A DNA stretch of 64,000 nucleotides from Candidatus Zymogenaceae bacterium (GTDB lineage: Bacteria > Desulfobacterota > Zymogenia > Zymogenales > Zymogenaceae), in the NCBI GenBank assembly GCA_016933535.1, contig JAFGAS010000053.1, forward strand, positions 56,056 through 120,055, given 5' to 3'. Positions 1-9,409 of this stretch are shown here, in pieces. Both the position numbers and the translations under genes were made by a program. How positions within the stretch are numbered: position 1 is the first letter of the stretch; each line of letters starts with the position of its first letter. The notes under the pieces were generated by a model. The model was not told where the DNA came from. It did not search any database and saw only the letters and a list, made by a program, of their open reading frames with translations.

Positions 1-508
1 GGAGATCATCATCCGGGGGGGGCACAACATCGATCCGGCGGCTATCGAGGAACCGATCTACCGGATGCCGCAGGTAAAGGCGGTGGCGGCCGTCGGGCGG
101 CCCGACGCGTACGCGGGGGAGGTCCCGGTGGCCTACGTCGAGCTTCGGGAGGGACATGAGGTCACACCCGAGCAGATCCTTGAGTTTGCCGCCCGCGAGA
201 TCCCCGAGCGGGCCGCGGTTCCCAAGGAGGTCTATATCGTCGACAAGCTTCCCCTGACCCCGATCGGGAAGATCCACAAGCCGACCCTCGTGTGGGATGC
301 CGCCCGGCGCATCTACGAAAAGGAGATGGAGGCGATTGCCGATATCGCCTCATCGGTGACGGTGGCAGTGGCCGAAGACAGGACCTCCGGAAAGACCGCG
401 ATCATCACCGTTACCCCCAGGCCCGGGGTTGACGCAGATACCGTCAAACGGCGCATCGGCGACATCCTGGCCCGCTATACCCTGAGATACGAGGTGGTCA
501 TAGCGTAA
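1..508 (+). CDS. Acyl-CoA synthetase (AMP-binding), C-terminal part, 5' truncated by window
   Basis: Only the mobile C-terminal domain of an adenylate-forming enzyme is present. The reading frame is open from base 2 to the stop at 506-508. The first visible residues, EIIIRGGHNIDPAAIEE, match the A8 hinge region of fatty-acyl-CoA synthetases. LTPIGKIHKPTL carries the A10 lysine that orients the acyl-adenylate. About 70 residues follow the A10 motif, more than the usual short tail, and look like a small extra domain. The family activates carboxylic acids with ATP and CoA. The substrate cannot be told from this piece. The gene is followed after 55 bases by the GH32 gene, with no clear functional link. 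Confidence 0.85.
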   Translation, partial: EIIIRGGHNIDPAAIEEPIYRMPQVKAVAAVGRPDAYAGEVPVAYVELREGHEVTPEQILEFAAREIPERAAVPKEVYIVDKLPLTPIGKIHKPTLVWDAARRIYEKEMEAIADIASSVTVAVAEDRTSGKTAIITVTPRPGVDADTVKRRIGDILARYTLRYEVVIA

Positions 509-563
509 CGTCCCGGCCGGTCGTTAAAAAGGTATCGTCACCCGATTTTTATAGGACGTCTCA

Positions 564-2060
564 ATGTTCCATACATCCGCGTCCGACGAACCCCACGACG
601 ACCGGCATCGTCCCCATTTTCACTTCACTGCCCAAAAAAACTGGGTGAACGATCCCAACGGCCTGGTCTATTACGACGGCCGCTTTCACCTCTTTTATCA
701 ATACAACCCCTTCGGGTCCCGGTGGGGTCACATGCACTGGGGACACGCCGAGAGTGCCGACCTGGTCGGCTGGCGTCATCTGCCGATTGCCCTTTCCCCC
801 GATCGGCTGGGTACGATCTTTTCCGGATCGGTCGTCGTCGATCATCAAAACACGTGCGGGTTGTTTCCCACGAGACAGGGGGGGGTGGCGGCTATCTTCA
901 CCTATTTCAAATGGGGACTTCAACGCCAGGGCCTTGCGACAAGCCGTGACGGGGGCGTGACCTGGGAGAAATACGCGGGCAACCCGGTTATCAAAAATCC
1001 TCTCCTTATCCATTTTCGGGACCCGAAGGTCTTCTTCCATTCGCAGACGGGACGCTGGGTCATGGTTATCGCCGCGGGAGATCGGGTGCGGTTCTACTCA
1101 TCGGGAGACCTTCTGGACTGGAAATGCACCGGAAGTTTCGGCAAGGGCTACGGTGCCCACGGCGGGGTCTGGGAGTGCCCCGACCTGTTCGAGCTTGCCG
1201 TGGACGGGAACAAAGATAAAAAAAAGTGGGTGCTGCTGGTGAGCGTCCAGAAGGGGGCGCCCGGCGGGGGGGCCGGGACGTAGTATTTTATGGGCGATTT
1301 CGACGGTCGTCAATTTAGCGCGGACGATCCCCCCGGCACGGTTCGATGGCTCGATTTCGGCGCGGATAACTACGCCGGGATCACCTACAATAACGTCCCT
1401 GAGAAAGACGGGCGGCGGATATTCATCGGATGGATGAACAACTGGCGGTATGCCGAGAAGACCCCCACCGCCCCCTGGCGGGGCGCGATGACGACGCCGC
1501 GTGAGCTCACGCTTACCCAAGAAGACGGCCGAGTGTTCCTTCTGGCCCAGCCCGTAAGCGAGCTTACCGGAACTCGGACGGGGGGGTTTCGCCTGGGAAA
1601 CGAGCGCATAGACTCCGAGAAGATCGTCCGAGAAAAGGAGCTTTCCGGGGGCGTCTTTGAGATTACCGCCGAATGGGAGGTACGGTCCACCGCCGGTTTC
1701 GGGATCGCCCTTACCAACGAGTGCGGACAGGAGGTGGTCGTCGGCTTGGACCCGGCGGCCGGGCGCCTCTGGATTGACCGGTCCCGATCGGGGCATACCG
1801 ATTTTTCGAAACACTTCCCGGGGGTGCATTATGCCCCGATTTCGCTAAAAGGCGGCCGCCTCACGGCCCAAATCCTTGTGGACACATGTTCCGTCGAGGT
1901 ATTCGCCTCCGGCGGGAGGGCCGTCATGACCGACCTCGTTTTTCCGAGCGCGCCGTACGATCAGTTACGGCTCTTCTCCCGGGGCGGCCCCGTAACGGTT
2001 TTGTCGCTTTCGGGATGGGGGCTCGGCCGTTACCGCCGGCATAACGAAGGAGAAATTTAG
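564..2060 (+). pseudogene. GH32 beta-fructosidase (levanase/sucrose hydrolase type) interrupted by one in-frame TAG
   Basis: The two halves lie in the same frame, separated only by a TAG at 1281-1283, where the family has a Gln in the segment GAGT-Q-YFMGDFDG. All three catalytic elements are in the first half: WVNDPNG with the nucleophile near Asp30, FRDPKVF with the transition-state Asp near 153, and WECPDLF with the acid/base Glu near 204. The second half carries the rest of the propeller and the C-terminal beta-sandwich. No signal peptide is seen, so the intact enzyme would be cytoplasmic and act on an imported fructoside. A single C-to-T change (CAG to TAG) explains the interruption. A recent nonsense mutation or a sequencing error is likelier than recoding. 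The transporter start abuts the stop codon. Confidence 0.85.
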
Positions 2061-3380
2061 ATGGGCCAACTCTCTTTTGGCAAGAAGTTTTCGTATTCGG
2101 TGGGTGGTATAGCCCTCAACCTGGCAAACCTGGCGATTTCCCAGTGGCTTCTGGTGCTCTATGTCCCGACAAAAGACACAGCACTGGTAGGAAGCCTCCT
2201 CTTCTCCCTAATTTTTTTGGCCGGGCGAGTCACCGACGGTATCACCGAGCCCCTCATCGGGTTTCTCAGCGACCACTGGCGTTCCAAGCGCGGGCGGCGG
2301 ATACCCTTTATCATCTTTGCCACGGTCCCCGTGGCGGTGGTCTCCTTTCTCCTCTGGACCCCGCCGCTGCCCCATGAGCAGAGTTGGATCAACGGGGTGT
2401 ATATCTTCGTGCTCGTACAGCTCTTCTTTATCCTCTGGTCTACGCTTGCCAACCCGTACATGTCGCTCTTGCCGGAAATAACCTCCGACCTCAAAGAGCG
2501 CGTCGATATCTCGGCGATGCAGGCGGTATTTCTCATGATCGGCACCCTCATATTCGGCTTCCTTGGGCCGATAAAGGAGGCCTTCGGATGGATAGGGATC
2601 GGCGCGGTCCTCTTTATTGCCACGATTATCTCGTTCGTGCCAACGATCCTGACTATCAGACAGAAGCCCTCGGATAAAATAGGCGCCGCCGGTGAGCGTT
2701 TCCGGTTTTCAATGATCTTTTCATGGGCCGCCACCACCTTCAAGAACCGGGCGTTCGTCCGGTATCTGGCCGCAACGGCCCTATTCTGGTTTGCGCTCAA
2801 CCTCTTTATCATCATCATCCCGTTCTGGTCAAAATACGTCCTGGGCAATACGGACGACAAGGTGGTTCTCCTCATGGCGCCGCTTCTGGCGGCCAACCTC
2901 GTCTTCTTCTTCGTATTTAACATTCTCTCGAAGAGATTCGGCAAGTACTTGATGTTTCTGGTTACACTTGCCGGCTCTTCCGTCGCGATGTCACTATTGT
3001 GGGTTGTGGGGCGGCAGCTTCCGGCCGGCCCACAGGTCCAGACCCAGGTAGTCATGGGGCTCGTCGGGGTTTTCATGGCGGGATTTATGATGCTTCCGAT
3101 GGCGCTGTTGGCAGATGTGATCGACTACGACGAGAAGCTGACCGGTAAACGGCGGGAAGGGATCTACTTCGGTATGCAGAGCATACTGCAGAAGATCTCG
3201 ATCGGCATCTCGATCCCCCTGGCCGCAGCCCTCATGTACGTTGGGGGAGACATGACGCCGACGGAACTGGGGCTGAAGATCATAGCGCTGGTGGCGGGGT
3301 TCTTTGCGTTGCTGGCGTGTGCAGTCTTCCTTACCTACCCGCTCCGGGAACGGGACGGAAAGGTATTCGTGAAAGAGTAA
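2061..3380 (+). CDS. GPH-family (MelB-like) sugar:cation symporter
   Basis: This 439-residue multi-pass membrane protein has about 12 hydrophobic segments. It contains the glycoside-pentoside-hexuronide family signature in the loop after helix 2: PLIGFLSDHWRSKRGRR, with the acidic and basic residues typical of MelB relatives. It would import a sugar or glycoside with H+ or Na+. The ATG directly follows the stop of the GH32 gene, and the ribosome-binding sequence gaaggag lies inside the end of that gene, so the two are translationally coupled. The context suggests sucrose or a fructo-oligosaccharide as substrate, but this is inference from the neighbour. Confidence 0.85.
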   Translation: MGQLSFGKKFSYSVGGIALNLANLAISQWLLVLYVPTKDTALVGSLLFSLIFLAGRVTDGITEPLIGFLSDHWRSKRGRRIPFIIFATVPVAVVSFLLWTPPLPHEQSWINGVYIFVLVQLFFILWSTLANPYMSLLPEITSDLKERVDISAMQAVFLMIGTLIFGFLGPIKEAFGWIGIGAVLFIATIISFVPTILTIRQKPSDKIGAAGERFRFSMIFSWAATTFKNRAFVRYLAATALFWFALNLFIIIIPFWSKYVLGNTDDKVVLLMAPLLAANLVFFFVFNILSKRFGKYLMFLVTLAGSSVAMSLLWVVGRQLPAGPQVQTQVVMGLVGVFMAGFMMLPMALLADVIDYDEKLTGKRREGIYFGMQSILQKISIGISIPLAAALMYVGGDMTPTELGLKIIALVAGFFALLACAVFLTYPLRERDGKVFVKE

Positions 3381-3417
3381 AGCGTCTATCGGTTTTGTCT
3401 TCCACGGGAGGTTCGCG

Positions 3418-4308
3418 ATGGGCTTTACCAGAAAGGACGTCGATTTTTTCAGCCGGGGCACCCGGTGCGGGGCGTGGCTTTATCTGCCGGAGGGCACAAA
3501 AAGGCCGCCGGTGGTCGTGATGGCCCACGGTTTTGCGGCCGAAAAGACCTTTGGGCTGGACGCTTTTGCACAGCGATTCGTCGCACGGGGGATAGCCGTC
3601 TTTGTCTTTGACTACCGCAACTTCGGTGCGAGCGAAGGTAGCCCCCGAAACCTCGTGGATTACCGGCGGCACATTGCCGACTGGCAGGCAGCCATCGAGT
3701 TTGTCCGGGAACTGCCCCAGGTCGACGGCCGCCGGACGGCGCTGTGGGGATCGTCGTTTTCCGGCGGGCACGTTATTATGATCGCGGCCGCGGACCCGAA
3801 GATTCGGGCCGTCGTGGCCCAGGTCCCGTTTGTGGACGGCCTTGCCTCGGCCGGGACATTCGGCCCGTCGTTCATCCTGAAGGCGACAATCAAAGGCCTC
3901 AGGGATCTCATGTGCATCATGACCTTCCGGGAGCCCTATACCGTGCCGGTGGTGGGAGCGCCGGACAAGTTTGCCGTCATGAACACTCCCGACGCAATGC
4001 CGGGGTTTCTCGCGATACTCCCGAAAGATACGACCTGGAAAAACGAGTGCCCCGCCCGAATCCTGTTGACGGTGACGATGTACCGCCCGATCCGGCGCGC
4101 AAAAAGGGTCTCGTGCCCGCTGCTTCTGGTCGCGGCCAAAAGAGACAGCCTGATACCCGCGGCTTCCGTCAAAAAAACCGCGGCCCGCGCGCCGAAGGGT
4201 GAGCTGATGGAGCTCGATATCGGGCATTTCGAGATCTACACGGGGAAAGCGTTCGAGAAGGCGGTGGACCGCGAAGCGGAATTCCTTGAGAAATACCTGA
4301 ACGGGTGA
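3418..4308 (+). CDS. Alpha/beta hydrolase (dienelactone-hydrolase/COG1073-like)
   Basis: This 296-residue cytoplasmic alpha/beta hydrolase has the oxyanion-hole region MAHGF (36-40) and the nucleophile elbow GSSFSGG (111-117), with Ser113 the likely nucleophile. An acid-loop Asp is in AKRDSLIP, and the catalytic His is in DIGHFEIY near the C-terminus. A DYRNFGASEG segment is typical of this subfamily. It follows the symporter by 37 bases with its own gggagg site and precedes the acyltransferase closely, so it is probably in the same transcript. The substrate, likely an ester, is unknown. Confidence 0.8.
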   Translation: MGFTRKDVDFFSRGTRCGAWLYLPEGTKRPPVVVMAHGFAAEKTFGLDAFAQRFVARGIAVFVFDYRNFGASEGSPRNLVDYRRHIADWQAAIEFVRELPQVDGRRTALWGSSFSGGHVIMIAAADPKIRAVVAQVPFVDGLASAGTFGPSFILKATIKGLRDLMCIMTFREPYTVPVVGAPDKFAVMNTPDAMPGFLAILPKDTTWKNECPARILLTVTMYRPIRRAKRVSCPLLLVAAKRDSLIPAASVKKTAARAPKGELMELDIGHFEIYTGKAFEKAVDREAEFLEKYLNG

Positions 4309-4365
4309 GAGTTTGTGTGTGGAGGGTGTCTCTTTAACGAAGCGGGGGTACGGAGGTCGCAGCAC

Positions 4366-5700
4366 ATGGTACGCCCTGCAACTGCACGACGGCTGAGCGC
4401 CGGTGAGACATTCTACTGGCTCGTTGACCGGGTATGCAGCACCAATTTCACGGTGGCGGCCCGGCTTTCCGGTCCGCTGGAACCGGACGTGCTGAGGGCG
4501 GCGCTGGCGGCCGTCGGCAACCGCCATCCCCTTTTGGGCGTGAGGATCGCACGCAAGGGGGGCTGGCCGGTCTTTAGAACCGACGGTGTGGGGCCGATTC
4601 CCCTTTTCGTGGCCGATACGCCCGAGGACGAGTGGATCGCCCGGGCCGCCGACGAGATCAACCGTAACCTGGACTGGCGCGCCGGCCCCCTGGCCCGCTG
4701 CGTGTGGCTGCGGCATAGCGGCGGCCAATCCACCCTGATGATCACGTTTCACCACGCGGTCGGCGACGGAATTTCTGGGGGATACCTGATCCGGGACCTT
4801 TTGCGGGCTATTGCCGCGCCCGGAAAGAACCTCCTGTCACCTCGCACCTCCAACCTGCCCGAGGCGCTGGATCGGCTGCACCCCCCGGAGGTCCAGGGCG
4901 TGCGGGGTCTTTTTCGTTACGCCGTCGAGATGGCCCGGGCGGGGGCGGCCGTCGTCCGTTACGGCCGGCTGCGGGCCGTCTCCGCCGATGGACGGGCGCC
5001 CTATCGGGACCGCCGGGCGCGCGTGATCGCCCGGGTCTTTGACCCGTCGTTTACCGCGGATCTCGTCGCCCGGGCCCGGGTGGAGGGGACAACGGTCCAC
5101 GGGGCGCTGGCGGCGGCGGTCCTCCTGGGGGGGCGCGGGGAAATTTCCGCGCACGGGCATCTGCTCATGGCCCTGGGGTCGCCGGTGAATATGCGCGGGA
5201 GGGTCACTCCCCCGGTCGGCGATGTTGTGGGCATGTACGCCTCGGTGATGGGGACGATGCACCGCGTTGGGAAAGACACTGCCTTCTGGGAGCTGGCCCG
5301 GGAGGTCACGGGGGGGATAGAGGCCGGTTTTGCCCGGAATATGCACTTTACGTTTGAGCCGATGACGTTTCGAATCTTATCGCCGTTTTCCCGTCTTGCG
5401 GTGGGCTCACAGGCGGGGGCGATGGGGTTCACGAGGCTGGCGGCGGCGTCTTTCCCGTCGACGGGGTTCGGGCTGACCAACATCGGCAGGCTGGATATGC
5501 GGCGGCGGTACGGGGCAGTGTCCGTGTCGTGGGCGGCGCTGCTGCCGTCCTGGTCGGTGTTCGCGCATTCGGGGTGGTCGGCCTGTACCGCGGCAGGCAG
5601 CCTCTCTCTGAATCTGGTCTACATGGAGCCGCTGCTGGCGCGGGCCCACGCCGAGGCATTGGCCGGCAGGACGGTGGAGCTGCTACGAGCGGCGGTATAA
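4366..5700 (+). CDS. Condensation-domain/alcohol-acetyltransferase-like acyltransferase
   Basis: The protein has 444 residues from the ATG at 4366, which is preceded by ggagg at good spacing. An upstream in-frame GTG at 4315 lacks this. The diagnostic HHxxxDG motif of NRPS condensation domains, PapA-type and WS/DGAT-type acyltransferases is present as HHAVGDG at residues 129-135. The conserved NMRGR-like segment (VNMRGRV) lies further on. Such enzymes move an acyl group from CoA or a carrier to a hydroxyl or amine. No NRPS module or carrier protein is visible, so a stand-alone role in lipid or ester formation is likelier. The upstream hydrolase may be functionally paired. Confidence 0.7.
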   Translation: MVRPATARRLSAGETFYWLVDRVCSTNFTVAARLSGPLEPDVLRAALAAVGNRHPLLGVRIARKGGWPVFRTDGVGPIPLFVADTPEDEWIARAADEINRNLDWRAGPLARCVWLRHSGGQSTLMITFHHAVGDGISGGYLIRDLLRAIAAPGKNLLSPRTSNLPEALDRLHPPEVQGVRGLFRYAVEMARAGAAVVRYGRLRAVSADGRAPYRDRRARVIARVFDPSFTADLVARARVEGTTVHGALAAAVLLGGRGEISAHGHLLMALGSPVNMRGRVTPPVGDVVGMYASVMGTMHRVGKDTAFWELAREVTGGIEAGFARNMHFTFEPMTFRILSPFSRLAVGSQAGAMGFTRLAAASFPSTGFGLTNIGRLDMRRRYGAVSVSWAALLPSWSVFAHSGWSACTAAGSLSLNLVYMEPLLARAHAEALAGRTVELLRAAV

Positions 5701-5768
5701 GGGGAGCGATGCCCGGCCTCCCGCCGGAACCGCGCATCCGGGGGGGCATCCAACATGACACAACCGGG

Positions 5769-6236
5769 CTACGGCCCGATCTTTTCCCCGGCCCTGACGG
5801 CCGTCACCTCGCCCCGGGCCCGCTCGGCCCCGTCGGAAAAGACGGAGCAGGCGACGACGGCCTTTCGCGCGCCAAAATCGGTCACCCGGGCGCGAAGCTC
5901 CATCTCGGCGCCCACGGCCGCCGGCGAGAGGTACTCCACCACGAGGCGCGCGGTAAAAAAGAGGATCAGGGGTCCGGTCCCCGGCGCCCGTCCCTCGTGC
6001 TGGTAGGCGGCGGCAACGGCCGTGCCGACCGCGTGGCAGTCGATGAGGCTTGCGATCAGTCCTCCGTAAACGATACCGGGATATGCGGCGTGGCGGGGCA
6101 GCGGGGTGAACCTGCAAATCCCCTGGGTCCCGTCCCAGTAGGTCTTGATATGGAGTCCTTCGGGGTTGTGCCGTCCGCACCCGAAGCAGACGGCGATATC
6201 GTCGGGATAATAGTCCTGTATCGGCTTGTCGTTCAT
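5769..6236 (-). CDS. PaaI/4HBT hotdog-fold thioesterase
   Basis: This 155-residue protein has the N-terminal CFGCG motif and the hotdog helix PGIVYGGLIASLIDCHAV, found in the PaaI-like acyl-CoA thioesterase family. It is expected to hydrolyse a short or aromatic acyl-CoA in the cytoplasm. It is convergent with the acyltransferase and divergent from the membrane-protein gene at 6507. A large open frame on the opposite strand over the same bases is a shadow. The exact substrate is not predictable. Confidence 0.8.
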   Translation of the reverse strand: MNDKPIQDYYPDDIAVCFGCGRHNPEGLHIKTYWDGTQGICRFTPLPRHAAYPGIVYGGLIASLIDCHAVGTAVAAAYQHEGRAPGTGPLILFFTARLVVEYLSPAAVGAEMELRARVTDFGARKAVVACSVFSDGAERARGEVTAVRAGEKIGP

Positions 6237-6506
6237 CGGCGCTCCTTTCTTATTTTTAACGATAGAGCCTCACTCGCCCCGGAACATTCAGCACGGTTTC
6301 GTGTCCCATCCTGCGCTACAGTAACGGATGGTGCGGCCCTGTCAAGGATAATCCGCGCGAAAAAGCGGAGACCCCGGGGACGGTTTTCCGGTTGACTTTG
6401 CGGAATTATGTAGTACCTTTTATCTATATAGGCGAAGGATCCCGATCGGGCCGAGGCCTTTTTGCTCTATCCATCAAGGGGATCTCCCCGTGGGAGGATA
6501 CAGACG

Positions 6507-7787
6507 ATGAAACGCTATCGGATTGCGGTGCTCCTGGTTATCCTGGTACCGGTGCTTGCGCTTGCCGCTTTTGGCTCGGAGCACGACGGTCTGGACAGGG
6601 TACAGCGGGACGCCGGTACGCTGGACGCGTATATGAATAAGGGTACCGATATCGCCCTTCGCATCACCGAGCTGACGGGCGTGGCCCTCTCTCCACTGGT
6701 GGGGTTGGTCGTCATCGGCACGATCGAGTATTACCGGGCAAAGAAGCAGGGAGAGCCCGTCAGGTGGTACTTCTCCCTCTGGTTCATGGGGACGATTGTG
6801 CTCGTCCTGGTCCTCATTACGCTCAAGGATACGATCGGGGAGCTGGCGCCGTTTTTCAAAAAACCGCTGGACGCCCTCGATTTTGTCCAGCACAAATTCT
6901 CGGGGATCATCGCGTTTGCCATCGTGGCGCCGCGGCTGGTCCTATCTATCCTCGAACCCGTCGGACAGACGGTGTCGTACCTGTTTAACCTGGTAAACCC
7001 CGTCGCCGCGGCCTGGGCCGCGGGGCCCCCAACGGACGGGATCACCGGGACCGTCGGGACGCTGTTGATCGTGGCCGTCGTCGTTTCGGCCGTCATCGCG
7101 GCCGTTTTCTTTTTAACCGTATGGCTTGCCGCCGGGGCCGTGGAGACCCTCATCCTGCTTGCCCCGATTCCCTTTGTCGGGCTTATCCTCAGGTCGTTTA
7201 GGCTCTCGGTCTTTGGCCTGCTTATGATCGGGGCGGCGGTAAGCCCGGTCATCGGGATAGTGCTTTCGTTTGTGATCCTCTATGTTTCGTATCGAATCCT
7301 CGGCTGGTCTGTGCGGCTAGCCGTCTTCGGGTGGGTTATCGCCCTGGATACGCTCGGGGGGCGGCACCACTATCTCAGGGTCGAAGAGCAGCGGCATATC
7401 GCGGCCTTTGCCTCGTCGGCAATTCGGGGGGTCAGAAGCCGGAGCTATGGGCGGCTGGTGAACAAAGGCGCGTCGCTGGTCTTCGAGTATCGTCCGTTTG
7501 GGGTTTTGTCCCGCAAGAGCGTGGCCGCAGCCGAGCATCCGGACCGCGTCGGGATCGCCCGGGGGACCCTCGTCTCCTCGGTGGTCGGCATCAGACGGGA
7601 CCATAAGCGACCCCCCGTGCTCTTCTGGCTGCCACCCCGCTACCGGGGACATGAGGAGCCGGTGGCGCGGCTTTTGGGACTCTCACCGGAGATCCATGAC
7701 CAGCGCTTCAGGAAGCGGCTGAAAGACGCGTGGAGCTGGATCGTCGGCCAGACCGCAAACGGGAGCCCCGAACCCGAAGCTGTGTAA
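6507..7787 (+). CDS. Multi-pass membrane protein of unknown family
   Basis: The 426-residue product starts at the ATG at 6507, which has gggagga nine bases upstream; a longer in-frame start at 6462 has none. The N-terminus (MKRYRIAVLLVILVPVLALAAFG) looks like a signal peptide or first membrane segment. About seven further hydrophobic stretches lie between residues 50 and 280. The last 140 residues are soluble, basic and probably cytoplasmic, with a SYGRLVNKGASLVFEYRPFG segment. I recognise no family. The gene stands alone, facing away from the thioesterase, and ends before a strong hairpin. Confidence 0.65.
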   Translation: MKRYRIAVLLVILVPVLALAAFGSEHDGLDRVQRDAGTLDAYMNKGTDIALRITELTGVALSPLVGLVVIGTIEYYRAKKQGEPVRWYFSLWFMGTIVLVLVLITLKDTIGELAPFFKKPLDALDFVQHKFSGIIAFAIVAPRLVLSILEPVGQTVSYLFNLVNPVAAAWAAGPPTDGITGTVGTLLIVAVVVSAVIAAVFFLTVWLAAGAVETLILLAPIPFVGLILRSFRLSVFGLLMIGAAVSPVIGIVLSFVILYVSYRILGWSVRLAVFGWVIALDTLGGRHHYLRVEEQRHIAAFASSAIRGVRSRSYGRLVNKGASLVFEYRPFGVLSRKSVAAAEHPDRVGIARGTLVSSVVGIRRDHKRPPVLFWLPPRYRGHEEPVARLLGLSPEIHDQRFRKRLKDAWSWIVGQTANGSPEPEAV

Positions 7788-7813
7788 CGGCCCGGAACGG
7801 TGTTTGTAACGAA

Positions 7814-7842
7814 ACGGCCCCCATCGGTAAGAAGGGGGCCGT
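7814..7842. terminator. Strong hairpin between convergent genes
   Basis: The perfect 9-bp arms acggccccc (7814-7822) and gggggccgt (7834-7842) enclose an 11-base loop. It lies 27 bases after the membrane-protein stop and before the 3' end of the opposite-strand MFS gene, as expected for a shared bidirectional terminator. There is no clear T-run on either side, so its efficiency is uncertain. Confidence 0.55.
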
Positions 7843-7916
7843 AATTACCCGCATATATACCCGCACAGATCGCGCCCCCACCATAAAATTGCCGGCGTCA
7901 CGGTGGCAAGGCCGTA

Positions 7917-9089
7917 TCAGGCGGCCCGGCGGCCCGGCGCAGAATCCTTCGGTCGTCTTTGCAGGGCGATTGCGGCCGTGAGGACGGTCAGGCAGGCCAG
8001 GATTGCCATGATAAAGGACATCCCGGCAGACAACGACGCCGCGTCGGTGATCAGGCCGACGATATACGGGAAGATTAACATACCGATGCCGTTAAACATC
8101 ATCAAAAAACCGGTGATGGTGCCCGGGATGCGGGAGAAACGGTTGACGCCGAGCCCCAGGGCCGTCGGGAATATCCCCGAAAAGAAGAGGCCGACGAGCG
8201 TCAGGCCGATACCCGAAAGCCACCACCGATCAGCGATCAGAAAGAGGGCGTAGGCGGCAAGCGAGAGCGCCGTCAGGATAAAGAGAAGGAGACGGTCGCC
8301 GATCTTTTTTGCGGCCATAAATACCAAGAACCTCCCCGCGGTCATCGCCACCCAGAAATAGGAGAGAAAGGAACCGGCCGCGAGCGCGCTGACGGCGTAG
8401 CGCTGGGTCAGGTGAAGCGCCGACCAGTAGTTGATCCCCATCTCCGCGCCGATGTACAGGATAATGGCCGCGCCTAACACGAGGGCCGCAGGCGTGCGGG
8501 CAACGGTTAGGAAGTCGGAGAAATCGACCTTTTCAGAAGCGACCTGCCTGGGGAATGGAGAAAAGACCATCAGAACTAATACCGCCGCCGAGATAATCGC
8601 CAACACCCAGTACCCCGCCTGCCACGGCGCCCCCGAATCGATGAACGCCCCGGAGATGACCGGCCCGGCCAGCGCCCCGATGCCGAAGAAGGCGTGCAGC
8701 AGGTTGAGGGCCGAGGCCCGCTTGTGCGGGTAGAGCCCGGAAACGACCGTGTTGGCAACGATCTCGATATTGCCGCCCGCAATACCCAGGATAAAAAATG
8801 CGAAAAGCGCAACGGGAAAGCTCGTCGTAACAGAAAAGAGAATAAACCCCGCCGTCAGAAGGAGCTGCCCGGCAAGCCCGACGGCCTGCACGCCGTACCG
8901 ATCGACGATGTAGCCGCCCAGGAGCACCGCGGGTATGAAGCCCGCGGAAAGCATGGTGGTAAAGAGGCCAAGCCGCGCGGGAGAAAGCAAAAAGGTCTCA
9001 CCCACGGCCCCCAGGGCGGGGCCGATGATGGTGATGCACATCCCGTAGCACAAAATTGAGAGGTATGAGGTGATCGCCGTTGGCTTCAT
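7917..9089 (-). CDS. MFS transporter
   Basis: This 390-residue major-facilitator protein has 12 hydrophobic segments. The loop 2-3 signature appears as GGYIVDRYGVQAVG, and a GxxGPxxxG-like stretch (IGALAGPVISGAFID) sits in the fifth segment. The sequence resembles the sugar/FucP-like or general permease group, but the substrate cannot be named. The last residues are basic and proline-rich. A good promoter lies about 50 bases upstream. The gene is divergent from the SDR gene. Confidence 0.8.
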   Translation of the reverse strand: MKPTAITSYLSILCYGMCITIIGPALGAVGETFLLSPARLGLFTTMLSAGFIPAVLLGGYIVDRYGVQAVGLAGQLLLTAGFILFSVTTSFPVALFAFFILGIAGGNIEIVANTVVSGLYPHKRASALNLLHAFFGIGALAGPVISGAFIDSGAPWQAGYWVLAIISAAVLVLMVFSPFPRQVASEKVDFSDFLTVARTPAALVLGAAIILYIGAEMGINYWSALHLTQRYAVSALAAGSFLSYFWVAMTAGRFLVFMAAKKIGDRLLLFILTALSLAAYALFLIADRWWLSGIGLTLVGLFFSGIFPTALGLGVNRFSRIPGTITGFLMMFNGIGMLIFPYIVGLITDAASLSAGMSFIMAILACLTVLTAAIALQRRPKDSAPGRRAA

Positions 9090-9135
9090 GTCATGTCCGA
9101 TTCAATAGGCGTTTATGGTTTGGTAGTAACCCGAA

Positions 9136-9164
9136 ATTATATCAGGATTTTATGCGGCGGACAA
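9136..9164 (-). promoter_or_regulatory. Sigma70-type promoter for the MFS gene
   Basis: Read on the minus strand, TTGTCC (9164-9159) and a perfect TATAAT (9141-9136) are separated by 17 bases. This puts the transcription start about 40 bases before the MFS start codon. Confidence 0.5.
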
Positions 9165-9275
9165 ATGAAATCTTACCTACGGTCGATCAACGGCGAGACG
9201 CCGCACCTTTTACACCTTCCGGCCCGCACAGACGGGCGGTCGGCAGCGGCCGAACGGTCGTGTGGACATAAGCGG

Positions 9276-9304
9276 TTGACAAACGGGCCGTATTTTTCTA
9301 TACT
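9276..9304 (+). promoter_or_regulatory. Sigma70-type promoter for the SDR gene
   Basis: TTGACA (9276-9281), a 17-base spacer and TATACT (9299-9304) form a near-consensus promoter about 105 bases before the SDR start. Confidence 0.6.
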
Positions 9305-9409
9305 TCAGACGCAAAACGCATAAAGAATGCAGAATCCGGAAACAAGAATGCCCCTATCGGTGCAATAGATCCGCCGGTCCGTGCGAACCGGGAAGACAGG
9401 AGGTTACGG

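Larger units (their letters stand above)
9090..9409. other. 320-base divergent intergenic region
   Basis: This spacer between the divergent MFS and SDR genes holds one promoter for each direction (listed separately). I see no convincing coding frame, repeat or structured RNA in it. Confidence 0.6.

Noticed and set aside
1281..1283. Pyrrolysine or other amber recoding in the GH32 gene
   Set aside because: GH32 enzymes are not known to use pyrrolysine, the position is a normal Gln, and TAG ends many other genes in the window (for example smc and tyrS).
3331..4755. 474-codon open frame on the minus strand
   Set aside because: It lies antisense to the hydrolase and acyltransferase genes; the protein is low-complexity Arg/Pro/Gly-rich with no motif, as expected from GC-rich shadow frames.
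5529..6395. 288-codon plus-strand frame over the thioesterase
   Set aside because: The minus strand encodes a recognisable PaaI-type thioesterase; the plus frame also overlaps the acyltransferase end in another frame and has no motif.
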